The notes below the pieces were generated by a model. That model was not told the origin of the DNA. It did not search any database and saw only the letters and a program-made list of their open reading frames with translations. A stretch of DNA of 64,000 bases from Firmicutes bacterium HGW-Firmicutes-15 (GTDB lineage: Bacteria; Bacillota; Syntrophomonadia; Syntrophomonadales; Syntrophomonadaceae): positions 1-64,000 of the forward strand of contig PHAA01000013.1 in NCBI GenBank assembly GCA_002840245.1. The letters run 5' to 3'. Both the position numbers and the translations under genes were made by a program. Every line of letters begins with the position of its first letter. Positions within the stretch are counted from its first letter, which is position 1. This document shows, in pieces, positions 46,178 through 55,319 of this stretch.

Positions 46178-47356
46178 ATGGAATATAAGGATAAGGAAAC
46201 ATATTCTCCTCAGATTTTAATCGTTGACGATCTAAAAGCCAATCTTAAACTTCTAACAGATATTCTCAGCAGCCAGGGATACAATGTGCGTCCAGCAATC
46301 AGTGGGAAGCTGGCATTGAGATCCGTGGCGGTTGAGGTACCGGACCTAATTCTGCTGGATGTGAAAATGCCGGACATGGACGGTTACAAAGTCTGCCAGC
46401 TCCTAAAAGCCGACGAAAAGAGCCAAAGGGTACCTATAATCTTCATTAGCGCTCTCGATGAAGTGTCCGATAAGGTTAAGGGTTTTAGTGTTGGTGGGGT
46501 TGACTACATAACTAAACCATTTCAATCAGCAGAGGTACTGGCCCGGGTTAAAACACATCTTACTATATGGCATTTGCAAAGACAGCTTGAGGATCAGAAC
46601 CTTCAACTCCGACAAGAAATCACAGAGCGCCAGAATGCGGAAAAAAGAAGCCAGGAACTTATGCAAGAATTAGAATTTACCAACCAGGAATTAAAAGATT
46701 TTGCTCATATAGTATCACACGATTTGAAAGCCCCTCTCAGGGGAATTACATCGCTGGCCGAATGGTTAGCAAATGATTACCAGGATAAATTGGACGAAGA
46801 TGGTAAGGAACAGTTGGGTATGCTTTTAAATCGGACTAAAAGAATGCACAATCTTCTGGAAGGAATACTTCGCTATTCGAAGTTAAGCTACAGTAAGGAA
46901 GAAAAAAATACCATAAATTTTAATGGGGTGATATTAGAAGTAGTAGACATGCTGGTTCCACCAGATAACATTTCTATCATCATTGAAAATGAGATGCCTT
47001 TACTTAAGTTGGATAGAACCCGCACCCAGCAGTTATTTGGGAACTTAATCGGTAATGCCGTTAAATATATGGACAAACCCAATGGTCAAATAAGAATATC
47101 ATGTCACAAGCAGGGAGAGTTCTGCCAGTTTAGTATCCATGATAATGGATGTGGCATCGAGGCCAGGCATTTTGATAAAATATTTACTATTTTCCAGACC
47201 GTAAAATCACAGGATGAATTTGAAAGCACGGGTATTGGGCTGACGATTGCCAAAAAGATTGTTGAAATGTATGGTGGAAAGATTTGGGTTGAATCAAAGG
47301 TTGGTGAAGGAAGCACCTTCCATTTTACTTTGCCAACGCTTCAAAATGGCGTTTGA
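46178..47356 (+). CDS. Receiver-histidine kinase
   Basis: The protein has 392 residues from ATG 46178. The receiver (1-130; LLDVKMPDMDGYK) is nearly identical to that of the kinase at 40970 including the long LDEVSDKVKGF run. Then a coiled coil, HisKA of the phytochrome-kinase kind (HIVSHDLKAPLRGITSLAE) and HATPase (DNGCGIEARHFDKIF, GIGLTIAKK). It lacks the PAS domain of its relative. The 14-bp gap after the large kinase suggests co-translation. Confidence 0.92.
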   Translation: MEYKDKETYSPQILIVDDLKANLKLLTDILSSQGYNVRPAISGKLALRSVAVEVPDLILLDVKMPDMDGYKVCQLLKADEKSQRVPIIFISALDEVSDKVKGFSVGGVDYITKPFQSAEVLARVKTHLTIWHLQRQLEDQNLQLRQEITERQNAEKRSQELMQELEFTNQELKDFAHIVSHDLKAPLRGITSLAEWLANDYQDKLDEDGKEQLGMLLNRTKRMHNLLEGILRYSKLSYSKEEKNTINFNGVILEVVDMLVPPDNISIIIENEMPLLKLDRTRTQQLFGNLIGNAVKYMDKPNGQIRISCHKQGEFCQFSIHDNGCGIEARHFDKIFTIFQTVKSQDEFESTGIGLTIAKKIVEMYGGKIWVESKVGEGSTFHFTLPTLQNGV

Positions 47357-47497
47357 AGGTTTAATAAATAAAAAAAGTAGAATGTAGTCTTATGTTAGTA
47401 TTAAAAATTGAGACTATTATTATATTATACTAAAAACTATCACTCAAATAATAGCACTTACAGTTTGATATGACCCAAAAAAAGTTAGACAAATAAT

Positions 47498-47627
47498 TCA
47501 GGCAACTAAGGATTGAATTCTGTAGTATACAGGACTCAGTCCTTTTAGTTTGCTCTTGATTCTGTGGTTATTATAGTACTCGATATAGACTTCCAATTCA
47601 TCAATAAACTGTGTTAAAAAGGGCAAC
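47498..47627 (-). pseudogene. C-terminal fragment of an IS3-family transposase
   Basis: On the minus strand the frame [20 protein letters not shown] continues to [14 protein letters not shown] and stops at 47498, which is the end of an IS150-type OrfB. The DNA beyond the stop, TGACCCAAAAAAAGTTAGACA, looks like an IS terminus. The 5' part is missing, so this is an inactive remnant. Confidence 0.75.
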
Positions 47628-47665
47628 ATAAATAAAGAATAATAGTACTGGGAGATGATTAATTA

Positions 47666-49474
47666 GTGAGTATATCATTAGATTTAGATAGAAAAGCGAA
47701 TCGTCTGATTACTGAGAAATCCCCGTATTTACTGCAACACGCATACAATCCAGTGGATTGGTACCCTTGGGGAAAGGAAGCATTTGAAAAAGCTAAAAGT
47801 AAAGATACTCCAATATTTCTAAGCATTGGATATTCAACTTGCCATTGGTGCCATGTGATGGAAAAAGAATCATTTGAGGATTCCGTAGTAGCGAATCTCC
47901 TGAACCAGGATTTTGTGTGCATAAAAGTTGATCGGGAGGAACGACCGGATATAGACCATATCTATATGCAGGTTTGCCAGGCTCTGACTGGTAGTGGAGG
48001 ATGGCCTTTAACCATCATTATGACCCCGGAGCGACACCCTTTTTATGCTGCTACTTATCTGCCCCCGCTGAGCAGAGGGGGGATGCCGGGGCTTTTGGAA
48101 TTGCTGCCGCGATTGTCTCAATTGTGGAAAAATGACCGAGAAACGGCCTTAAATGCTGGGCAGGAAGTCAGTAATTTGATAAAAATTACACCTAGGGTAA
48201 AGACGGGCATACAGTTGTCGGAAGAGGTATTTATACGGGCATTCAAGCAGTATGAGCAAGCTTTTGATAGTGCTTACGGGGGCTTTGGTTCTGCGCCGAA
48301 GTTTCCTACTCCCCACACTTTACTTTTTCTGCTCAAATACTATGAACTGCATAGAGAGAAAAAGGCTTTGCAAATGGTGGAAAAAACTCTGTTAAGTATG
48401 TACCAGGGGGGCATTTATGACCATATAGGATTTGGATTTTCTCGTTATTCCACAGATAGGAAGTGGTTGGTGCCTCATTTCGAAAAAATGCTCTATGATA
48501 ATGCCCTTCTGGCTATGTCATATTTGGAAGCAGATCGTATTACTGGGAGTCATTTTTATGGTAGAGTAGCCGGAGAGATTTTTACCTATATATTAAGGGA
48601 TATGACTTCTCCGGAAGGGGGATTCTACTCGGCGGAAGATGCTGATTCAGAAGGTGAGGAGGGTAAATTTTATGCCTGGAGCCCTGATGAAGTAATGCAT
48701 GTGCTGGGACCGCGAGGGGCTCACTATTGTGAAATGTACGATATAACTGATGCTGGTAATTTTGAGGGTAGAAGTATTCCCAACTTGGTTAAGAACATAA
48801 GGGTTACAGATGCAAGAGCAGAACTGGAGCAAGAGCGGCAGGCACTTTTTGCCCATCGGGAAAAACGGGTTAAACCTCATAAAGATGATAAAATACTGAG
48901 CAGTTGGAACGGCCTGATGATAGCCGCGTTGGCCATGGGTTATCGAATTATTAAAGATGAAAGGTATTTGCAGGCGGCTGAACGAGCTGCGGATTTTGTT
49001 TTACGGAAGCTGCGTCGGGAGGATGGTCGACTTTTGGCCAGATATCGTGAAGGAGAGGCTCTTTATCCTGCTTATGCTGCAGATTACGCCTATTTAATAT
49101 GGGGACTTATTGAGCTGCATGAAGCCGGTTCGGACAGTCGGTATTTAAAGGCAGCTCAGGAGCTTAATAATGATTTACTCAAATTATTTTGGGATAAAGA
49201 AAAGGGCGGCTTATTCTTCTATGGAGAGGACAGTGAAAAACTTTTGATTCGCCCTAAGGAAGTCTATGATGGGGCCATGCCATCGGACAATGCAGTAGCA
49301 ACCTCGAACTTCCTTCGACTGGGGCGAATGACTGGTAATGCGAACCTTGAGGAAAGGGTTAGGGATCAATTCCTGCTTTTTGCCGGAACAATTAATGAAA
49401 ATCCAACTGCCTATGCCTTCTGGTTGCTGGTAGCTCTCAATCAGCGGCAAACTGGTCTAAGGATTGTATTATAG
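47666..49474 (+). CDS. YyaL-type thioredoxin-domain protein (DUF255), C-terminally short
   Basis: The protein has 602 residues from a GTG at 47666 behind GGGAGATGA. An N-terminal thioredoxin-like domain carries STCHWCHVM. An (alpha/alpha)6-type barrel follows ([35 protein letters not shown]). Most family members are about 680 residues; here the protein ends [15 protein letters not shown], where others continue with a terminal beta-rich piece, so it seems truncated by about 75 residues or a shorter variant. Function is unknown; relatives are linked to spore or germination biology. Confidence 0.88.
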   Translation: MSISLDLDRKANRLITEKSPYLLQHAYNPVDWYPWGKEAFEKAKSKDTPIFLSIGYSTCHWCHVMEKESFEDSVVANLLNQDFVCIKVDREERPDIDHIYMQVCQALTGSGGWPLTIIMTPERHPFYAATYLPPLSRGGMPGLLELLPRLSQLWKNDRETALNAGQEVSNLIKITPRVKTGIQLSEEVFIRAFKQYEQAFDSAYGGFGSAPKFPTPHTLLFLLKYYELHREKKALQMVEKTLLSMYQGGIYDHIGFGFSRYSTDRKWLVPHFEKMLYDNALLAMSYLEADRITGSHFYGRVAGEIFTYILRDMTSPEGGFYSAEDADSEGEEGKFYAWSPDEVMHVLGPRGAHYCEMYDITDAGNFEGRSIPNLVKNIRVTDARAELEQERQALFAHREKRVKPHKDDKILSSWNGLMIAALAMGYRIIKDERYLQAAERAADFVLRKLRREDGRLLARYREGEALYPAYAADYAYLIWGLIELHEAGSDSRYLKAAQELNNDLLKLFWDKEKGGLFFYGEDSEKLLIRPKEVYDGAMPSDNAVATSNFLRLGRMTGNANLEERVRDQFLLFAGTINENPTAYAFWLLVALNQRQTGLRIVL

Positions 49475-49479
49475 AAAGA

Positions 49480-49521
49480 AAAAAAGGGGGAAATATGTAC
49501 GTAACAACTTCTCCCTTTTTT
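49480..49521. terminator. Bidirectional terminator after YyaL
   Basis: AAAAAAGGGGGAA (49480-49492) pairs with TTCTCCCTTTTTT (49509-49521) with one G-U pair. It serves the convergent YyaL and MCP genes. Confidence 0.7.
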
Positions 49522-49549
49522 ACCCTTTGGTTTTTTGCAATAGTTCTGT

Positions 49550-50698
49550 TTACATATCTTTGGCCATCATGTCCAATTCAGCCGCCATGTTAGTAACTTC
49601 CTGTACGCTTGCAGTCATCTCCTGGGTGGCGGCAGCCTGTTCTTCGCTAGCCCGCAGAGTGAGTTCACTATTCTGGGTGGTTTCCTTTATTTTATTTTTA
49701 ATATTTTCTGTCAACTGGCGTATTTTTACCACAGTTCCTTTTGATTGATCGGAAAGTTTTCTTATTTCTTCAGCGACTACACCGAAACCGCGACCAGCCT
49801 CACCAGCCCTGGCTGCTTCTATAGCAGCATTGAGCCCCAGCATTTTGGTTTCATCTGCAATCTGTTGGATAAAACCTAGAACTGCATTTATGTCTTCAGA
49901 TAGTTTATAAACGTCTTTTACATTCTGGTGGAGATGGTGTTCATTAGAGGCTATTTCGGTGGCTGAAGAGGCCAGTTCTTCTAGCACGGAGGCTATTTCT
50001 TCTAATCCTTTGTCCATGTTACTGGCCATATTTTTTAATTGTACTGCCTTGGCACGGGGGATTGCTACTCCGAAGGTGGCTACTACCTTACTGGGGTCGT
50101 CTTCATCAAACTGTGGGTAGCAGGTTATGGCTACTGGAACCCCATAAATATTGGCATCCAAATCTCGTGTGATTGTCTTTTTGGTTCGAATTACCTCAGA
50201 GGCAATTTGTCTATCGGTAAGCAGGGTGCCTTTCTGAAGATCTGGCATATCGAATTTATCCGCAGCCTGCCGATAAGCTATTTTTTCTAGATCGCTCATG
50301 TACAGGAAACCACCCTCAGGAAACATATTAGCAACCATTGGTGCAAAAGTGTCGAAGGCTTTGGCAATCGTATTGAGGCGCGGGGTACCAATAACAAGCG
50401 TTCCAACTACTAAATCTTGATCGAATACTGGTATAGCAGTTAAAATTAGTCGCATTCCATAGAGAGCCCGAGGGACTTTTTCAGTAGTGGTTTTTTGTTC
50501 TCGCATAGCATTATAAGGTCCTCCGTTAACTCTAACCGGTGCTCCGACAGCAAAGGCGGGAATGTTGAAAACATCGGAAGCTAACTTCCAGTCTATCTGT
50601 TCACGATCCGTTGTTGCAAAAATAACACCATCAGGAAAAAGATTGACAATTAGCGGAGCAATTTCTTTGAAACACGCAACAGTAGTGGTGGTTATCAT
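49550..50698 (-). CDS. Cytosolic methyl-accepting chemotaxis protein
   Basis: The protein has 382 residues from the ATG at 50696-50698, with AGGAGG 8 nt upstream; a TTG at 50704 is too close to the ribosome site. The N-terminal half repeats a PAS-like module twice ([19 protein letters not shown] and [19 protein letters not shown]). The C-terminal half is an MCP signal helix whose tip is [20 protein letters not shown]. No membrane segment or HAMP. It is likely an internal-state sensor working with CheW and CheA. Confidence 0.9.
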   Translation of the reverse strand: MITTTTVACFKEIAPLIVNLFPDGVIFATTDREQIDWKLASDVFNIPAFAVGAPVRVNGGPYNAMREQKTTTEKVPRALYGMRLILTAIPVFDQDLVVGTLVIGTPRLNTIAKAFDTFAPMVANMFPEGGFLYMSDLEKIAYRQAADKFDMPDLQKGTLLTDRQIASEVIRTKKTITRDLDANIYGVPVAITCYPQFDEDDPSKVVATFGVAIPRAKAVQLKNMASNMDKGLEEIASVLEELASSATEIASNEHHLHQNVKDVYKLSEDINAVLGFIQQIADETKMLGLNAAIEAARAGEAGRGFGVVAEEIRKLSDQSKGTVVKIRQLTENIKNKIKETTQNSELTLRASEEQAAATQEMTASVQEVTNMAAELDMMAKDM

Positions 50699-51090
50699 GG
50701 ACAAGCCCTCCTTTTAAATTAGATATAAATAAACTATGGATAATTACTCCAAGGTTTTTCGCCCCAATTACATGGAATGTTAATAGGATTATGTGCATAG
50801 AAGTATAATTTTTGTAGCTTAAAAGGATTTGACGCCCGGAACGCAAACGAAATACTTATATCAGCAATATTATACATAAAATCGCAAATTCCTTTTAATG
50901 ATGTAGAAATGCATCGTGGATTTTTTCTGCATCACTTGATTAAAATATGTGATATTTAAAATGCAATCTGGCAGATATTTGAATCAATTAGATTGAAAAC
51001 ATGACGGATTATTTTGCTAATCTAGGAGTGATTTATTCGGTGCTTTTGGGACACAATATTGTATAACTAATAATATTAGGAGGTTATTTT
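50699..51090. other. 392-bp divergent region
   Basis: ATGCA and TGCAT (about 50909-50932) allow one weak hairpin. ACAATATTGT near 51053 and the following TATAAC could belong to the transpeptidase promoter. Otherwise nothing is recognised. Confidence 0.35.
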
Positions 51091-52053
51091 GTGTTGCGCA
51101 ATTTGAGGCTCTTTTTAATACTGATAGCTTTACTCTTTGTCATCATTTTTCCAGCTGGTTTAGCTAAAGCCCAGGAGGGAGTATCATCAAAGCCGAGTTC
51201 GATCGAAAGAGTAGATCGAACCGATTTTCCTATTTTATATCTGAAAACCCCACAATTGCAGGGGGATGCTATATGGATGGTGCAGGCTCTTCTGCGAGAC
51301 ATTGGTTACGAAATAGAGCCTGATGGAGTATATAGTGAAGCTACCAGTGAGTTTATACGTTTGTTTCAGTTGGCTAATAATCTAGTCGTAGATGGCAGGG
51401 TCACCCAAGAAGTATGGGAAAGGCTCATTAATGATGAACCGGAGGCGCCTTGCTTAACCCAGCCGGAAGGAGAAGCTAAGATAAGCATAGAAATTGATGT
51501 GGCTAAACATAGCCTGATTGTTTTTTCTGATGGTCAGCAGATCAAAAAGTTTGTGGTAGCGGTAGGTAAGAGTTCAACCCCATCACCTTTAGGTGAATGG
51601 AAGATAGTGCAAAAGTCGTATAATTGGGGTAACGGTTTCGGAACTCGTTGGATGAGATTGAGCGTACCATGGGGTATATATGGTATTCATGGAACCAATC
51701 AGCCAGGTTCCATTGGCTATTCTGCATCTCATGGATGTATCCGGATGAGAAATAAAGATGTGGAGGCATTATATCCACTCATTCCTATGGGAACAACCGT
51801 TAAGATGATGGAAAACGGACAGATTTTCCCCAAGTCTTTTTCGGCACCTACCTTAAAAGAAAAATCATACGGACAGAATGTAGTTTATTTACAATCTCAA
51901 CTAAAGGAAAAAGGCATAATGTTTGATAATGCAGATGGTAGATATGGGAAAATGACTGTGCTGGCAGTAAAGTATTATCAATCTTGGCACGGACTGACTC
52001 CAACCGGGGTGGCTGACAAAGAAACATACCGCAGCCTGGGTATGATTAAATAA
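51091..52053 (+). CDS. L,D-transpeptidase with two peptidoglycan-binding domains (1)
   Basis: The protein has 320 residues from a GTG at 51091 behind AGGAGG. It has a signal peptide (NLRLFLILIALLFVIIFPAGLAKA), a PG_binding_1 domain (about 55-110), a YkuD catalytic domain (about 128-245) with IHGTNQPGSIGYSASHGCIR, and a second PG_binding_1 domain (about 255-320, ADGRYGKMTVLAVKYYQ). The Cys in SHGCIR and the upstream His are the active pair. It acts outside the membrane and forms 3-3 crosslinks or anchors proteins. A near copy follows at 52119. Confidence 0.94.
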   Translation: MLRNLRLFLILIALLFVIIFPAGLAKAQEGVSSKPSSIERVDRTDFPILYLKTPQLQGDAIWMVQALLRDIGYEIEPDGVYSEATSEFIRLFQLANNLVVDGRVTQEVWERLINDEPEAPCLTQPEGEAKISIEIDVAKHSLIVFSDGQQIKKFVVAVGKSSTPSPLGEWKIVQKSYNWGNGFGTRWMRLSVPWGIYGIHGTNQPGSIGYSASHGCIRMRNKDVEALYPLIPMGTTVKMMENGQIFPKSFSAPTLKEKSYGQNVVYLQSQLKEKGIMFDNADGRYGKMTVLAVKYYQSWHGLTPTGVADKETYRSLGMIK

Positions 52054-52118
52054 CTGATATGCATCCCAGGTTTAAGCAAGCATTAAACAGATAATATGAA
52101 TTTTAAGGAGAATGTTCT

Positions 52119-53072
52119 GTGTTGCTTACTAGGAAGTTCTTATTAATATTATTAACGATGTTTACAATCATAATTTTTCCTGCAGAGGGATTGAGCAGCG
52201 AAGAAATGGCCCCGGAATCGTCTGTGCGAGTAGATCGGCACGATTTCCCGACTTTATACCTGGCTGAACCTGAGTTGCAGGGAGATGCAGTCTGGATGGT
52301 TGAGGCACGGCTGGCCGAACTAGGGTATGAAATAGAACCGAATGGAATATACAATGAGGCTGCATGTGATGCTGTAAAAATATTTCAAATTGCCAACAAC
52401 CTTAAGGCGGATGGCAAAGTAACCCGGGAAGTATGGGGAAAACTTATAAACGAAGATGCAGATGAACTATGTCTGACCCAACCAGAGGGACAGCCCAAAA
52501 TAAGGATAGAAATTGATCTAGTTAAACACACCTTAACTGTATTTTCCGACAACCAACCAATTAAAAAGTTTCCGGTAGGAACCGGCCAAAGTGCAACTCC
52601 ATCACCTTTGGGAGAATGGAAGATAGTACAAAAGTCAACCAAAATAGGTGGCCCTTACGGTACCCGTTGGATGAGGCTTAGTGTACCCTGGGGTACATAC
52701 GGCATCCATGGAACCAATCAGCCTGGCTCAATTGGCTGGTCTTCATCCCACGGTTGTATTCGGATGCGCAATAAAGACGTAGAGGCGTTATACCCACTTA
52801 TTCCGATAGGAACCCCGGTTAAAATTATGAAAAGTGGTCAAATTATCCCTGAATATTTTAAGACACGTACTCTTCAAGAAAAGTCATATGGGCAGGATGT
52901 AGTTTATCTGCAGAGTCGGCTTAAAGAAAAGGGGATAATGTTTGATAATGTTGATGGTAGATATGGAATTATGACCGAACTGGCTGTTAAGTATTATCAG
53001 AAATGGCACGGTCTTAATCCTACCGGCAAGGCTGATACTGAAACTTACCGTAGTTTGGGTTTGATAAAGTGA
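52119..53072 (+). CDS. L,D-transpeptidase with two peptidoglycan-binding domains (2)
   Basis: The protein has 317 residues from a GTG at 52119 behind AAGGAG. Signal peptide (KFLLILLTMFTIIIFPAEG), PG_binding_1, YkuD (IHGTNQPGSIGWSSSHGCIR) and PG_binding_1 in the same order as the gene before it. The two are clearly tandem paralogues, with the N-terminal region and the ends of the first domain more diverged. The gap of 65 bp has no terminator, so they may share a transcript. Confidence 0.94.
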   Translation: MLLTRKFLLILLTMFTIIIFPAEGLSSEEMAPESSVRVDRHDFPTLYLAEPELQGDAVWMVEARLAELGYEIEPNGIYNEAACDAVKIFQIANNLKADGKVTREVWGKLINEDADELCLTQPEGQPKIRIEIDLVKHTLTVFSDNQPIKKFPVGTGQSATPSPLGEWKIVQKSTKIGGPYGTRWMRLSVPWGTYGIHGTNQPGSIGWSSSHGCIRMRNKDVEALYPLIPIGTPVKIMKSGQIIPEYFKTRTLQEKSYGQDVVYLQSRLKEKGIMFDNVDGRYGIMTELAVKYYQKWHGLNPTGKADTETYRSLGLIK

Positions 53073-53165
53073 AAGAAGTCACAATAATTTACCCATAAGA
53101 AGCTAAAATGTATTAAAATATGCAGTAATTATATTTATGTTGTGATGGGGAAGGGTGGTAACAAA

Positions 53166-54107
53166 ATGAATATTCTGGTTTTTGGGTTAGGGGCTTTGGG
53201 TACGGTTTACTCCTGTCTCTTAAAGGAGCAGGGTCATCAGGTTAGCGGCTTGGATAGGGAAGCGGTGCTGGACGCGATCCAGGAAAAGGGAGTACGGGTA
53301 AATGGGATATGGGGGGAGCACTCCGAAAGTTTGGATGAACTATTATCTGAGGTAGGTGAGCTGGCCGGTAAAGATTATGACCTGCTTATCCTTACAGTGA
53401 AATCCTACGAGACTGAAGAGGTAGCCCGGCAAATCGCTCGAGTTATTTCTCCCAATACATATGTTTTGTTGGCTCAAAATGGGTATGGTAACTTTGAAGC
53501 AGCGGCTAAGTATATTTCCGAAGCCCGATTGATTTTAGGCCGGGTGATATTTGGTGCTGAAACTACCGAACTGGGTATGTCAAAAGTTACAGTCATTGCG
53601 GATGATGTGGTACTAGGCTCGCCTGCGAATTTGGTGGATGCGGAGCTCCTTGAGACTTATGCAGGGATTTTCAATGAGGCGGGGATACCTACGCGCACTT
53701 CCACTGAGGTAATGAAATATGTTTGGGGAAAAATCATATATAATTCTGCACTGAATCCGCTGGGTGCCATCCTAGAAGTGCCTTATGGTAAACTGGCTGC
53801 AAATGAAAATACCCGGGCACTGATGGACAGCATTATCCAGGAGATTTTCGCAGTATTGTCAGCTCATGGTCAGGAAACACTCTGGCGTGATTGCAGAGCT
53901 TATCGACAGACTTTTTACGGGCAGATGGTTCCAACCACCGCCCAGCACCATTCTTCCATGCTACAAGATATACAGAGAGGGCGGAAAACGGAGATCGATG
54001 CATTAAATGGGGCGGTGGTAAAGCTGGGTAAACGTTACGGTGTGAGTACACCAGTCAACGAGGTAATCATTTCTCTCCTGCGGTCTAAAGAGGAGATGCG
54101 TGATTAA
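53166..54107 (+). CDS. panE: Ketopantoate reductase family protein
   Basis: The protein has 313 residues from ATG 53166 with GGGAAGGGTGG upstream. NADP site NILVFGLGALGTVYSCLL. The catalytic Lys is in VMKYVWGKIIYNSALNPLGAI, and the family Ser/Asp motif in SSMLQDIQRGRKTEIDALNG is present. It reduces 2-dehydropantoate to pantoate in CoA synthesis, although other 2-oxoacid reductions by relatives are possible. It converges with the GntR gene by a 23-bp overlap. Confidence 0.85.
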   Translation: MNILVFGLGALGTVYSCLLKEQGHQVSGLDREAVLDAIQEKGVRVNGIWGEHSESLDELLSEVGELAGKDYDLLILTVKSYETEEVARQIARVISPNTYVLLAQNGYGNFEAAAKYISEARLILGRVIFGAETTELGMSKVTVIADDVVLGSPANLVDAELLETYAGIFNEAGIPTRTSTEVMKYVWGKIIYNSALNPLGAILEVPYGKLAANENTRALMDSIIQEIFAVLSAHGQETLWRDCRAYRQTFYGQMVPTTAQHHSSMLQDIQRGRKTEIDALNGAVVKLGKRYGVSTPVNEVIISLLRSKEEMRD

Positions 54108-54792
54108 TTCCGGATTCAATATTGTTAATATGTTCTAGCATCTTAGCCCAAGCTTCCTCGGGTTTTCGTTCTTGAATAGCCTTGTTAATGGCCTCATGTT
54201 CGCTTATAACGCGAGGACCCAGACTGGGGTTGGCATATAAATTCTCCCGAGCTTGCCGAAAAGTATTATGCATGAGATCGGACACCGTGTTCATTATACG
54301 TAAAAGCACGGTGTTTTTAGTGGCTTCAGCAATGGCAAAATGGAAGCGCAGGTCAGCATCCACGGCTTCAGAGATAGAGTTAGCAGTCTTCATAACGAAG
54401 AGGCTTGCTTCTATTTTCTGCAGGTCTTCTTGTGTGGCCCGCACAGCTGCCAGGGCAGCACATTCTGTCTCCAGAATCCTTCTTACCTCCATCATCTGGG
54501 CTTCTGGGTTTCGTTCAAAAGCCAGAAGCAGGGCCAGAGGTTCGAAGGTCTCAGAATCACTGGTACGCCGCACGAATGTACCTTCGCCGGGTCTTATATC
54601 AAGAATTCCCATGGTTTCCAAGGCAGTAAGCGCTTCACGCACAGATGCCCGGCTAACCCCCAGGGATTCAGCCATATCACGTTCAGCAGGCAGTTTGTTG
54701 CCAGGCTGAAGGTCACCCCTGCTAATCATACCTTTTAATTGTTCTACGATCTCTTCATATATTCTCTTGGTCTTGATTGGATGGAAAGACAA
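54085..54792 (-). CDS. GntR/FadR-family (FCD) transcription regulator
   Basis: The protein has 235 residues from a TTG at 54790-54792 after GGTAGGA. N-terminal winged HTH (IYEEIVEQLKGMISRGDLQ; GVSRASVREALTALE) then an all-helical FCD effector domain with metal ligands (EVRRILETECAAL, DLRFHFAIAEAT, SEHEAI). FCD regulators bind small acids such as pyruvate, lactate or gluconate. A palindrome resembling the PdhR/LldR operator is in the por promoter at 58484-58498, and the por operon lies beside this gene on the same strand. Control of porGDAB is the leading hypothesis. Confidence 0.9.
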   Translation of the reverse strand: MSFHPIKTKRIYEEIVEQLKGMISRGDLQPGNKLPAERDMAESLGVSRASVREALTALETMGILDIRPGEGTFVRRTSDSETFEPLALLLAFERNPEAQMMEVRRILETECAALAAVRATQEDLQKIEASLFVMKTANSISEAVDADLRFHFAIAEATKNTVLLRIMNTVSDLMHNTFRQARENLYANPSLGPRVISEHEAINKAIQERKPEEAWAKMLEHINNIESGINHASPL

Positions 54793-55041
54793 TGAGATTC
54801 CTACCTTCCTGCTATAGTATTTACATCAATCCAATTTTTAGTAACTATATATATTATATATAATTTATAGTTAAATAAGAAAGAAAATTACCTTTGATTA
54901 TCTTATATTGGAAGCTTTGAGGCTATATGTCTACTGTTTTCCCGGCTTACGTTCGTCGCATATTCCATACATATTTTTATGCATGCGCACTTTCAGTGTG
55001 CCTAAAGGCGCTGTTGGTATTATGCCCTTATAAGGCCTGTG

Positions 55042-55071
55042 CATTACCACCGGTAGTAACCGGTGGTAATG
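55042..55071. terminator. Perfect 12-bp hairpin
   Basis: CATTACCACCGG (55042-55053), loop TAGTAA, CCGGTGGTAATG (55060-55071). It lies beyond porB and may have been the terminator of the por operon before the element at 55142-55307 came between them. No T-run follows. Confidence 0.4.
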
Positions 55072-55141
55072 ACTATGAAGGCTAGTGAAAAATGTAACGA
55101 TTGCCGGTGTACCGCTGAACAGACAGATGGAAAGCAGATAC

Positions 55142-55307
55142 TAAGGGTTTGTCACGTAATAACTGTATCCAGCATGCCGACAGATTTTCCGACCTGCTTC
55201 GTTGTCGTCTGCTTAGATACGGTCGAGTATCTGCGCCTCCTTCCGCCTTGCATGACGAAAAATCTGCACCGGCATCAGAGGACACATTTATTATGTGACA
55301 AGCCCTA
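55142..55307. mobile_element. Miniature inverted-repeat element (copy 3)
   Basis: This 166-bp unit has imperfect 21-nt ends: TAAGGGTTTGTCACGTAATAA (left, 55142-55162 shown in part: GGGTTTGTCACG) and its near complement at 55288-55307. On the minus strand the core reads AAGGCGGAAGGAGGCG, GATACT/GTATC hairpin, then GACGACAACG. It sits 13 bp beyond the porB stop. Confidence 0.55.
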
Positions 55308-55319
55308 ACATAGTGAAAA

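Larger units (their letters stand above)
54793..55319. other. 527-bp region between GntR and por genes
   Basis: It holds the regulator's promoter area (AT-rich to 54880), a perfect 12-bp hairpin (55042-55071) and miniature element copy 3 (55142-55307). The short reading frames across it are not conserved-looking. Confidence 0.4.

Noticed and set aside
55063-55308. 81-codon plus-strand frame
   Set aside because: It lies across the miniature element copy 3 and its hairpins, with low-quality protein sequence.
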